Assembly: GCA_947176545.1 (NCBI GenBank)
Contig: CAMWRB010000075.1
Location: 1-6,227, forward strand
Reading direction: 5' to 3'
Origin: an uncultured Porphyromonadaceae bacterium
GTDB taxonomy: Bacteria; Bacteroidota; Bacteroidia; Bacteroidales; Muribaculaceae
Length of the DNA: 6,227 nt
Below the pieces are notes generated by a model. That model ran no database searches. It had not been told where the DNA came from and worked only from the letters and a program-made list of their open reading frames with translations. Below are positions 1 to 6,227 of the stretch, in pieces; positions within the stretch are counted from its first letter, which is position 1, and each line of letters starts with the position of its first letter. A program made the position numbers and the translations under genes.

Positions 1-35
1 ATTCGTTGGCAGCGGAAGTTGTGTATAAGAGACAT
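1..35 (+). other. Untrimmed Nextera adapter (sequencing artefact)
   Basis: Bases 3-35 align without gaps to the 33-base Illumina Nextera read-1 adapter plus Tn5 mosaic end, agreeing at 28 of 33 positions; the mismatches fall at 7, 15, 16, 19 and 35. The stretch TGTGTATAAGAGACA at 20-34 is an exact match to the mosaic-end core. Adapter sequence at the extreme end of a contig is a known artefact of metagenomic assembly. The mismatches fit assembly from low-quality read ends. This segment should be treated as non-genomic, and the true genomic sequence starts at about base 35-38. Confidence 0.93.
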
Positions 36-37
36 GT

Positions 38-120
38 ATACCCCCTCCGATAGTGTGTGAGGGCTTAAGCCCGAATACCCCCCCTCTGAAAGTGTGTGAG
101 GGCTTCAGCCCGAATACCCC
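38..120. repeat. Short tandem hairpin repeat, two copies plus partial third
   Basis: Two direct copies lie at 38-74 (37 nt) and 75-113 (39 nt), and a third begins at 114-120 (ATACCCC) and stops. The best-conserved part, 52-81 against 91-120, is 30 nt with one mismatch (A67 versus C106) at a 39-nt period. Each copy contains an inverted repeat: GGGCTTAAGCCC at 61-72 is a perfect 12-bp palindrome, and GGGCTTCAGCCC at 100-111 can form a 5-bp stem with a 2-nt loop. C-runs border the units. It resembles the short palindromic intergenic repeats found in multiple copies in bacterial genomes. No T-run follows the hairpins on the + strand, so they are not standard intrinsic terminators. The copy number is a minimum because the contig ends here. 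Confidence 0.8.
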
Positions 121-141
121 AATATAAAAAAATCAACAATT

Positions 142-2247
142 ATGCTTACACCGAGTCAGCAGAGAGCCCAGGAGGCCTCTGAAGGACGCGTCAGAGTCGT
201 CGCCGGAGCCGGCTCGGGTAAGACGCGCGTTCTCGCACATAGATTCGCATACCTTGTCAATGACCTGGGCATCGCTCCGGGCAATATCCTGTGTATCACA
301 TTCACCAACAAGGCCGCCCAGGAGATGAAACACCGTATTTCGGCGATTGTCGACAGTGGAGCGGTCAATGACTTCGTCTGCACCATTCACTCTTTCTGCG
401 TCAAGTTCCTGCGCAGGGAAATATACCGCATCGGCTATCCCAAAAGCTTCACCGTCATCGACGAGGAGGATTGCAAACTGCTCGCCAAACAGGCCATGCA
501 GGAATGGGGTATAGACCGCAAGAAGACAACTGTCGAACGATTCCTGAAGAGTGTCGCCGCCCTCAAAGGGTGGGACCCCGACGCATACATTCAGCGTCAC
601 CTCCTTCCCAACGCTTCCCCGGAGTGTCCGGATGCCATCATCAGGTATATACGTCTGCAGCTCAAGCTATATGCCCTCGATTATGACGACCTCTTATATT
701 TCACCCTCTACATCCTCAATAACTTCCCCGATGCAAGGGAATACTGGACTGACAAACTCAACTATGTCATGGTCGATGAGGTGCAGGACTGTTCAGGCGA
801 CGACTGGAAACTGCTGCACGCATTGACATCGAAACACGGCAATCTCTTTGTGGTCGGCGACCCTGACCAGGCCATATACGAGTGGCGGGGCGGCAATCCC
901 AGGATTTTTGTGGAATTCAAGGCTCAGACCGACATCATTCTCGACAGGAATTTCCGTTCGACACCCGATATTCTCGATGTGGCCAACTCCATCATCGAAA
1001 ATAACAAGAACCGTGTCAAGAAGACTCTATACACCAAGCGGCTCAACGAGCATCCCGTCGTATACAGACACTGCAAGACCGAAAAGGAGGAGGCACAGAT
1101 GATTGCCGACACTATCATGGAGGGACTCAGGAACGGACAGGAACCATCGGATTTCGCTATACTGTACCGCTCGTCATTCCTATCTCGTCAGGTCGAACAG
1201 GCGCTTCTCCGTAATAAATTGCCTTATACCGTATGGGGCGGCGTCCGTTTCTTTGAACGTCGGGAGATTAAGGATGTTCTGGCATATCTAAGGCTAATCG
1301 CCAACGAGGCCGACGACCTCTCCTTCACACGTATAGTCAATATTCCGTCGCGAAAATTCGGAGATGCCTCTCTCAAACTGCTGCGCACTCTTGCCGAGGA
1401 GGAGAACACTCCCCTTTTCACCACACTCTGCAACAACATCACCAATCCGAAATTCAATCGTGCCCCGATGCACGAGTTTGTTGCCCTCATACAGAATGCC
1501 CGCGAACTGGCCGAACATCTCAATGTCAGTGAACTCACCGACAATCTACTGACCCGTTCCGGTCTTGCCGACACCTACCGCACCGACGAGTCGGAGGAGC
1601 GACTGGAGAATATTCATGAACTTATCAATGCCATGCGTGAGTTTGAAAAGGCTCAGGTCGATGAGACGGATGCCGGACTCTACGGCTACCTGCAGGAGAT
1701 TTCGCTATATGCCAACCCGGACTTTCATCGCGACGGAAGCCACGTACGCCTGATGACCATACACCAGTCCAAAGGTCTGGAATTTCCGACAGTCTTTATC
1801 ATAGGACTCACCGAAGGTATTTTCCCCAACCACAGGTCTATCCGCGAACGTCGCAAAGATGGTGAGGAGGAGGAACGACGCCTGATGTATGTGGCGGTCA
1901 CTCGCGCATGCGATATGCTATATCTGTCAGAATCCGAGGGATATATGGACGACAACGGTGCACTCAAATATCCATCCCGCTTTCTTACGGAGGTTGATAC
2001 TGACCTGCTCAAGATTGAAGGAGACCCCGACCCGAAACTTCTCGAAGGCACACGCAATCTCATCTCCATCCTGGAGAGCGAACTGTATATGCGCGATGAT
2101 GCTGTATGGACTGCCGGAACGGTTGTCAGTCATAAGGTATTCGGACAGGGAACAGTTCAATCATACGACCCCGCATCAAAGTCATACAGGGTGGCCTTCG
2201 GCAACAATATTCGCAACCTGGTCCCGCGTGTTCTTGCCAAAGTCTGA
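142..2247 (+). CDS. UvrD/PcrA-type superfamily 1 ATP-dependent DNA helicase
   Basis: The 701-residue protein should be a 3'-5' DNA helicase/translocase acting in DNA repair or at replication-transcription conflicts. All SF1A motifs are visible in order: Q motif (Gln7), Walker A AGAGSGKT (21-28, Lys27), Ia TFTNKAA (53-59), TIHSF (81-85), Walker B DEVQD (212-216), III VGDPDQAIYEWRG (238-250), IV LDRNFRS (267-273), V MTIHQSKGLEF (538-548) and VI VAVTRA (584-589, arginine finger Arg588). The C-terminus (about 655-700, with HKVFGQGTV) resembles the Tudor-like domain of UvrD/PcrA. Length is close to the 720 or so residues usual for the family. The ATG at 142 is chosen because the Q motif follows at once; the leader is A-rich with no Shine-Dalgarno. 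Walker B continues as DCSGDDW rather than the usual DTN, which suggests a paralogue of the canonical Bacteroidota UvrD, so I assign no symbol. Being complete with every motif intact, it is expected to be active. Confidence 0.93.
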   Translation: MLTPSQQRAQEASEGRVRVVAGAGSGKTRVLAHRFAYLVNDLGIAPGNILCITFTNKAAQEMKHRISAIVDSGAVNDFVCTIHSFCVKFLRREIYRIGYPKSFTVIDEEDCKLLAKQAMQEWGIDRKKTTVERFLKSVAALKGWDPDAYIQRHLLPNASPECPDAIIRYIRLQLKLYALDYDDLLYFTLYILNNFPDAREYWTDKLNYVMVDEVQDCSGDDWKLLHALTSKHGNLFVVGDPDQAIYEWRGGNPRIFVEFKAQTDIILDRNFRSTPDILDVANSIIENNKNRVKKTLYTKRLNEHPVVYRHCKTEKEEAQMIADTIMEGLRNGQEPSDFAILYRSSFLSRQVEQALLRNKLPYTVWGGVRFFERREIKDVLAYLRLIANEADDLSFTRIVNIPSRKFGDASLKLLRTLAEEENTPLFTTLCNNITNPKFNRAPMHEFVALIQNARELAEHLNVSELTDNLLTRSGLADTYRTDESEERLENIHELINAMREFEKAQVDETDAGLYGYLQEISLYANPDFHRDGSHVRLMTIHQSKGLEFPTVFIIGLTEGIFPNHRSIRERRKDGEEEERRLMYVAVTRACDMLYLSESEGYMDDNGALKYPSRFLTEVDTDLLKIEGDPDPKLLEGTRNLISILESELYMRDDAVWTAGTVVSHKVFGQGTVQSYDPASKSYRVAFGNNIRNLVPRVLAKV

Positions 2248-2252
2248 TATCA

Positions 2253-3803
2253 TTACTCTAAATACCACGATTTAACTCTCAGCGTCGGTGAGAGCGTTTG
2301 GGCATGCATCATTATCCATCGGGACTCCTTTCCATCCCGACCATGAAACACTATGGGACGGCAACGGCTCGTCAGGTGTTCACCACTTTCCGTAACCATA
2401 TGCGCAACCATACTGCGGCCATCCGGGTCTATGGTATCGGCAGTCACCGCCAGACCGTTATAAACATAATTTGACGGACGGGAGGATTCAGGCCCGGCCG
2501 TATCCGCATCAAATCCCTCCAATGCCTCCGGAAGGATAGTCAGGTTTTTGCTGTCATCATTAAGTCCCATCTGATACAGTGAGATGAATGCCAGTGAGTG
2601 ATAATCCGTAAGGACACGCACAGTCGTCTTCAGGAGCGAAAGGTCTGCTTTCGGAGTCGTAACATCAGCATAAACCTCTCCGGTCTCCGATTCGGAATAC
2701 AGCTGCATAATAGTCCGGTATTCCTCAGTGAGCTGCACCTGACTCCGGATAGCGTACAGAAGATGACAGCTGACGAGCATCAGAACGGCAAAAGCAGTCG
2801 CCGCCACACAGCGCGGAGTCAGCCCCCGCAAGTCATATTCTTCCGGCAACGATACCAATACCATCAGGCTAAAGAGCATAGCCGGCCATGTGGTACGCGG
2901 ACCGCTGTAAAAGGCCAGCGATATACACTGGGCTGTCAATGCCGCCGTCAGCAACATCAGCAACCGCGGGCGATACCATCTTCTTACAACGGCAGGCACT
3001 GACAGAACCACAGCGGCAAGCGATACTGACAGCGAGGGAGCAAGCTGAATCATAAATTCCCATGAAGGCATTGCGGAGACTGCCTCAAACCAGCTGCGGC
3101 TGCGGCTGCCGAAGGTCGGACCGCAGAATATCAGCAACACACCGAGGCCTGTAAATACTGTCAGCAATATACGTCGCCATGATACCACCTTGCCGGTGAA
3201 ACATTCAGCAGCCATCCACACGACAAGGCCACACATCAGAGGTACGGCAAATCCCTCATGATTCCACCCCGCTAAGAATGCCGTAACACACCAACAGCAG
3301 TATTCTGCAACAGACATGCCTGTTTTCAAACGTTCAAAACCATATATCACCCATACGGTCAGCACGGTGCTCAATACGTAATTGAGCATATAGCTCGTTG
3401 CCAAAAGATAGTCATACCACGGCAGGATTAAAAAGAAAAGTAGCGGGATAGCGTAAGCCGTCCATGAACCGACCTTTATCGAGAGAGACCTTCGCCATCC
3501 CTCCATGCTCAGCATACAGAGCAGTGTATAAACGGCCGACACTGCCGTCCTGCCGGCGACCATGTTCATAAAGGGAGCGATAACGTTGGCCAACCTCATC
3601 ATGTCAGTACGGAGATAGACGTTCAGTGAGGTGAGGGAGAGAGACAACCGTTCCCACAGGGTCATACTCTCGTAACCGGGGGTCGAAAACCATAAATCAT
3701 CCACAATCGGATAGGCGGCAAGATATAGCAATCCCATCAGCAACGACAATGTCCCGATGACTGTCCAATAGACTCCGCGCCATATCTTCTCCTCGCTTAT
3801 CAT
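2253..3803 (-). CDS. Polytopic membrane protein, GT-C glycosyltransferase-like (possibly DUF6056-type)
   Basis: This 516-residue protein has about 10-11 hydrophobic segments, roughly at 11-33, 84-100, 111-130, 133-155, 166-180, 182-199, 210-228, 252-274, 279-298, 304-319 and 331-351. A polar tail of about 165 residues (352-516) follows. An acidic pair, Asp35-Asp36 (in IVDDLWF), sits just after the first membrane segment. Such a pair in the first extracytoplasmic loop is typical of GT-C enzymes, which use lipid-linked sugars. A second motif, AGWNHEG (178-184), resembles the Asn/Glu-containing segment of DUF6056 and related glucosyltransferase-like membrane proteins. By inference it may transfer a sugar to a surface glycan or lipid from the periplasmic side; neither substrate nor reaction can be read from sequence. 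The start ATG (complement of 3801-3803) has no Shine-Dalgarno. No glycan-synthesis genes are next to it, so it looks like a single-gene unit diverging from metX. I am confident of the gene and only moderately of the family. Confidence 0.85.
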   Translation of the reverse strand: MISEEKIWRGVYWTVIGTLSLLMGLLYLAAYPIVDDLWFSTPGYESMTLWERLSLSLTSLNVYLRTDMMRLANVIAPFMNMVAGRTAVSAVYTLLCMLSMEGWRRSLSIKVGSWTAYAIPLLFFLILPWYDYLLATSYMLNYVLSTVLTVWVIYGFERLKTGMSVAEYCCWCVTAFLAGWNHEGFAVPLMCGLVVWMAAECFTGKVVSWRRILLTVFTGLGVLLIFCGPTFGSRSRSWFEAVSAMPSWEFMIQLAPSLSVSLAAVVLSVPAVVRRWYRPRLLMLLTAALTAQCISLAFYSGPRTTWPAMLFSLMVLVSLPEEYDLRGLTPRCVAATAFAVLMLVSCHLLYAIRSQVQLTEEYRTIMQLYSESETGEVYADVTTPKADLSLLKTTVRVLTDYHSLAFISLYQMGLNDDSKNLTILPEALEGFDADTAGPESSRPSNYVYNGLAVTADTIDPDGRSMVAHMVTESGEHLTSRCRPIVFHGRDGKESRWIMMHAQTLSPTLRVKSWYLE

Positions 3804-3905
3804 ATTGCAAATATCTCAAAAAAAATCCTCATCAGCAAATACAGCTGACCATATTGCGCGGGGTAAAGGGTATAATTAGCGATTTTTTTATTAATTTTGT
3901 GGTTT
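3804..3905. promoter_or_regulatory. Divergent intergenic region between the membrane-protein gene and metX
   Basis: These 102 bp separate two divergent start codons and must hold the promoter of the membrane-protein gene and probably that of metX. The region is A/T-rich with poly-A and poly-T runs at its edges. It contains an inverted repeat TCAGC (3832-3836) / GCTGA (3844-3848) with a 7-nt spacer. It also has an 8-bp direct repeat CATATTGC at 3801-3808 and 3850-3857, the first copy covering the minus-strand start codon. I could not match a known SAM riboswitch consensus here, and I see no convincing promoter consensus facing the membrane-protein gene. Confidence 0.5.
3892..3899 (+). promoter_or_regulatory. 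Candidate Bacteroidota -7 promoter element for metX
   Basis: TAATTTTG matches the Bacteroidota -7 consensus TAnnTTTG exactly. It ends only 6 nt before the metX ATG at 3906, so transcription from it would begin almost at the start codon and give a nearly leaderless mRNA. No matching TTTG -33 element is visible at the expected distance upstream. A sigma70-like TATAAT at 3871-3876 is an alternative that would leave a leader of about 20 nt. In an A/T-rich stretch either match could arise by chance. Confidence 0.3.
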
Positions 3906-4943
3906 ATGAGGTATTTTGTTTCTGATACTGAATTCCCGCTCGAATGCTCCGGCTCGCTGCCCGGCATCACCGTGGCTTACCACACATTCGGACACCTCAA
4001 TGAGGATAAATCCAATGTTATATGGGTCATGCACGCCCTGACGGCCAATTCAGACGTGGCCGACTGGTGGCCGCATACTGTCGAGAAGGGAAAATTTCTC
4101 GACCCGGACAAGTATTTCATAGTCTGTGCCAACGTCATAGGTTCATGCTACGGCTCTACAGGTCCATGCACACCGCTCAATGACGGGACTCCCCCTCTAT
4201 ACGGTGACTTTCCCGGGCTGACGGTACGCGATATGGTCGAGGCTCACAGACTTCTCGCACGTCATCTCGGCATCACCCGGATTGATACCATCATCGGCTC
4301 GTCACTCGGCGGATTTCAGGCGCTCGAATGGCTTGTCACGGACCCGGAGATTGCACGACGTGCAGTCCTCTGCGCTACCGACTTTCAATGCCGTCCGTGG
4401 CTGGCGGCCATCAACAAAGCCATGTATATGGCCATCGGAGCCGACAATGATTTGGGTCGTAAATCTCCAGATGCGGCACGCAAAGGTCTCGAGGCTGCCC
4501 GTGCTATCGCATTGCTGAGCTACCGCAGCCATTCCGCCTATGATATGACACAGGCGGATGATATGACCGCACAGACCGACCCGTTCAAACGTCGGGTACA
4601 CTCTTACCAGGCTTATCAGGGACAGAAACTCGCTGACAGGTTTGATGTATACAGCTATCTCACGCTCTGCAGAAGCTCCGACACACATAATGTCGCCCGC
4701 GGACGAGGCGACTTCAAGCAGGCTTTGGGACGCATCAAGGCCAAATGTCTGGTCACTGCCATTTCGTCCGACATACTTTTCCCGCCGCAATATCACAGGG
4801 AGATGGCTGACATGATACCGGATGCGGAATATCATGTCATCGACTCGGAATTCGCTCACGACGGTTTCCTTATCGAACACGAGAGACTTGACTCACTGAT
4901 ACAGGACTTTTATAAACGGACTGACAACAACAAGATTGAATAA
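3906..4943 (+). CDS. metX: Homoserine O-acetyltransferase (MetX-type alpha/beta-hydrolase fold)
   Basis: The 345-residue enzyme acylates homoserine in the cytoplasm, normally with acetyl-CoA, giving the activated precursor for methionine. Family landmarks are HALTANSD (43-50), the NVIGSCYGSTGPCTP segment (76-90, family form NVLGGCYGSTGP), TVRDMVEAHRLL (106-117), and the nucleophile elbow GSSLGG (131-136) followed by QALEW. The catalytic triad is Ser133, Asp289 (in SSDILFPP) and His318 (in AHDGFL). Length is normal for a compact bacterial MetX. A TTG at 3897 would add three residues, but it overlaps the candidate promoter; the ATG at 3906, giving MRYFVSD, is preferred. The next gene, homoserine dehydrogenase, makes its substrate and starts 13 bp after the stop, so the two are probably cotranscribed. 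The elbow is GSSLGG rather than the common GGSMGG. Acetyl versus succinyl donor cannot be settled from sequence alone. Confidence 0.93.
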   Translation: MRYFVSDTEFPLECSGSLPGITVAYHTFGHLNEDKSNVIWVMHALTANSDVADWWPHTVEKGKFLDPDKYFIVCANVIGSCYGSTGPCTPLNDGTPPLYGDFPGLTVRDMVEAHRLLARHLGITRIDTIIGSSLGGFQALEWLVTDPEIARRAVLCATDFQCRPWLAAINKAMYMAIGADNDLGRKSPDAARKGLEAARAIALLSYRSHSAYDMTQADDMTAQTDPFKRRVHSYQAYQGQKLADRFDVYSYLTLCRSSDTHNVARGRGDFKQALGRIKAKCLVTAISSDILFPPQYHREMADMIPDAEYHVIDSEFAHDGFLIEHERLDSLIQDFYKRTDNNKIE

Positions 4944-4956
4944 AGAATAAATCCTG

Positions 4957-6144
4957 ATGGAGAAAAAGATTAATATAGGACTCTTCGGATTCGGCACAGT
5001 AGGCCGCGGACTCTACGAACTGCTGCGCGACGTGCCCGTGGCCCGCATTGCCCGGGTATGTGTACGCTGTCCGGAGAAGCATCAGCACGAAGCACCCGAA
5101 CTCATCTTCACATCTGACCACGACGACATTTTCAATGATAAGGACATCAACTTCATCGTGGAACTGATTGACGATGCGGACGCAGCATACCGGATTGTCA
5201 GGCGTGCGCTCCTCAACAGACTGCCGGTCGTGACCGGCAACAAGAAGATGCTGGCGCGACATCTGCCCGAACTCATCGATATTCAGAAGCAACAGAACAC
5301 CTCCCTGCTATACGATGCATCGGCATGCGGTTCGATACCAGTCATACGCAATCTGGAGGAATATTATGACAATGACCTGCAGATTTCGCTCAAGGGGATA
5401 CTCAACGGCTCGTGCAACTTCATTCTATCAAAAATATTCAATGAGGGTATGCCACGTGAGGAGGCACTTGCGCTGGCACGTAAGTTAGGATTTCTGGAGA
5501 GCGACCCGACCCTCGACCTCGACGGATGGGACTCGCTCTATAAACTTGTCATCCTGGCGGTACACGCTTTCGGTACTTATGTCGAACCCGACAAGATTTT
5601 CACATACGGCATCACGCACATGACTGATGGCGACATCCGCTTTGCCAACGAAAAGGAACGCCGCATCAAGCTTATCGGACATGCCGAGAAGTTACCCGAC
5701 AACAAGCTGATATTATGCGTCATGCCGCAACTGCTGTCGCGCAATAAGTATATCTACGGTGTCGAAGACGAGTTTAACGGTGTCGTTATCAAGGGCTTCT
5801 TCTATGGCAAACAGTTTCTCGTCGGACGCGGTGCCGGAGGACATCCGACCTCATCGGCCGTGCTGTCAGACATCATGGCGACAAGGTACGACTACCGTTA
5901 CCGGTACAAACGCATGCACTGTAATGACATACCGCATTTCTCCAATGATATAACCTTCAGGGTATATCTCAGATACAACGACGAGTCGGACCTGCAGTTG
6001 CTCGACTTTGCAGAGATTTCCGAACGCTATGATTCTCCGGGATATAGATATGTCGTGGGACGTGTCCGGCTCGGACGACTGCATGAGGTTCGCGACGAAA
6101 TGGCACGCCGCAAACTCTTTGTGGCGGCTTACCCTAACGATTAA
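4957..6144 (+). CDS. hom: Homoserine dehydrogenase, stand-alone
   Basis: This enzyme (395 residues) reduces aspartate 4-semialdehyde to homoserine with NAD(P)H, at the branch point to methionine and threonine. The N-terminal Rossmann domain opens with GFGTVGRG (11-18), and VVTGNKKML (91-99) is the family VVTANK segment. The catalytic domain contains GILNGSCNFIL (147-157) and then LGFLESDPTLDLDGWDSLYK. Glu181, Asp192 and Lys196 there occupy the conserved acidic and lysine positions of the family. GRGAGGHPTSSAVLSDI (290-306) closes the nucleotide-binding part. There is no aspartokinase domain, unlike fused ThrA. The C-terminal tail (about 325-395) is short and only loosely ACT-like, lacking the usual DxPGVL motif. 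It starts 13 bp after metX with an A/T-rich leader and no Shine-Dalgarno, so it is probably in one operon with it. This pairing suggests supply of homoserine for methionine, with a separate ThrA-type enzyme possibly elsewhere. Confidence 0.94.
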   Translation: MEKKINIGLFGFGTVGRGLYELLRDVPVARIARVCVRCPEKHQHEAPELIFTSDHDDIFNDKDINFIVELIDDADAAYRIVRRALLNRLPVVTGNKKMLARHLPELIDIQKQQNTSLLYDASACGSIPVIRNLEEYYDNDLQISLKGILNGSCNFILSKIFNEGMPREEALALARKLGFLESDPTLDLDGWDSLYKLVILAVHAFGTYVEPDKIFTYGITHMTDGDIRFANEKERRIKLIGHAEKLPDNKLILCVMPQLLSRNKYIYGVEDEFNGVVIKGFFYGKQFLVGRGAGGHPTSSAVLSDIMATRYDYRYRYKRMHCNDIPHFSNDITFRVYLRYNDESDLQLLDFAEISERYDSPGYRYVVGRVRLGRLHEVRDEMARRKLFVAAYPND

Positions 6145-6166
6145 ACCATTTGTACGCCAAGTAAAT

Positions 6167-6227
6167 ATGGACACAACTCAATTGCAGCAGCTTACCCGGC
6201 GGATTATCGGCGGTGAGAATATCAAAC
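6167..6227 (+). CDS. 5' end of an unidentified protein (truncated by window end)
   Basis: An ATG at 6167 opens a frame with no stop through the end of the window, encoding MDTTQLQQLTRRIIGGENIK. It lies 22 bp after the homoserine dehydrogenase stop, on the same strand, with an A/T-rich pre-start sequence and no terminator in between, so it is probably the next gene of the same transcription unit. Twenty residues are too few to identify it. The pattern of a leucine-rich start followed by IxxGxxI loosely resembles the N-terminus of biotin synthase-like radical SAM proteins, but this is weak. The frame could also be spurious, although spacing and strand favour a real start. Confidence 0.55.
   Translation, partial: MDTTQLQQLTRRIIGGENIK

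Noticed and set aside
1..35. Possible natural Tn5 or IS50 end
   Set aside because: The match extends beyond the 19-bp mosaic end into the synthetic Nextera tail and sits at the extreme end of the sequence, which points to library adapter. No transposase gene is present.
38..120. Possible CRISPR array
   Set aside because: The copies are directly adjacent with no unique spacers, there are only two full units, and no cas genes are present.
133..600. 155-codon open frame on the minus strand opposite the helicase N-terminus
   Set aside because: The plus strand here encodes the helicase motifs Q, I, Ia and TIHSF. The antisense frame has no recognisable domain and is a shadow of coding sequence.
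2276..2294. Stem CTCTCA/TGAGAG as a terminator for the helicase gene
   Set aside because: The stem is only 6 bp, A-T and G-C mixed, has a 7-nt loop, and is followed by CGTTTGGG rather than a T-run, so chance is a sufficient explanation.
3850..3905. SAM riboswitch upstream of metX
   Set aside because: The sequence around GCGCGGGGTAAAGGG superficially recalled SAM-II, but I could not form the expected pseudoknot stems or find the conserved 3' segment. A covariance-model search would be decisive.
3897..3905. TTG start codon at 3897 for metX
   Set aside because: It adds only Met-Trp-Phe, overlaps the candidate promoter element, and is followed by a good ATG at 3906 that gives a normal MetX N-terminus.
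4302..4880. 192-codon open frame on the minus strand opposite metX
   Set aside because: It lies wholly inside metX, including its catalytic Ser, Asp and His region, and shows no family features. It is a coding shadow.

Overview
The window looks like an ordinary housekeeping segment from a Bacteroidota genome, most plausibly a gut Bacteroidales. Support for this comes from several traits. Start codons are preceded by A/T-rich leaders without a Shine-Dalgarno sequence, and there is a TAnnTTTG-type promoter element before metX. The MetX carries the segment HALTANSDVADWW, and the homoserine dehydrogenase is of a stand-alone type that I associate with this phylum. G+C is about half by eye. A Muribaculaceae-like source is possible, but that is a guess.

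The first 35 bases are not biological. They match the Illumina Nextera read-1 adapter with the transposase mosaic end at 28 of 33 positions, so this is almost certainly a contig end with untrimmed adapter. Next to it, 38-120 holds two and a fraction copies of a short tandem repeat with a GGGCTTnAGCCC hairpin. The assembly may have broken there because of the repeat.

The complete genes are: a UvrD/PcrA-type superfamily 1 DNA helicase (142-2247, +); a polytopic membrane protein with GT-C-like or DUF6056-like features on the opposite strand (2253-3803, -), whose stop lies 5 bp from the helicase stop; a MetX-type homoserine O-acyltransferase (3906-4943, +); and a homoserine dehydrogenase (4957-6144, +). 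A fifth gene begins at 6167 and runs off the end. The membrane protein and metX diverge from a 102-bp intergenic region that should hold both promoters.

The metX-hom pair makes biochemical sense. Homoserine dehydrogenase reduces aspartate semialdehyde to homoserine, and MetX acylates the homoserine, committing it to methionine. The helicase and the membrane protein have no evident link to this pathway or to each other.

I see no phage, insertion sequence, CRISPR, toxin-antitoxin or defence module, and no convincing undescribed system. The points most worth a second look are the adapter, the hairpin repeat, the membrane protein, the degenerate C-terminal domain of the homoserine dehydrogenase, and the promoter that abuts the metX start codon.
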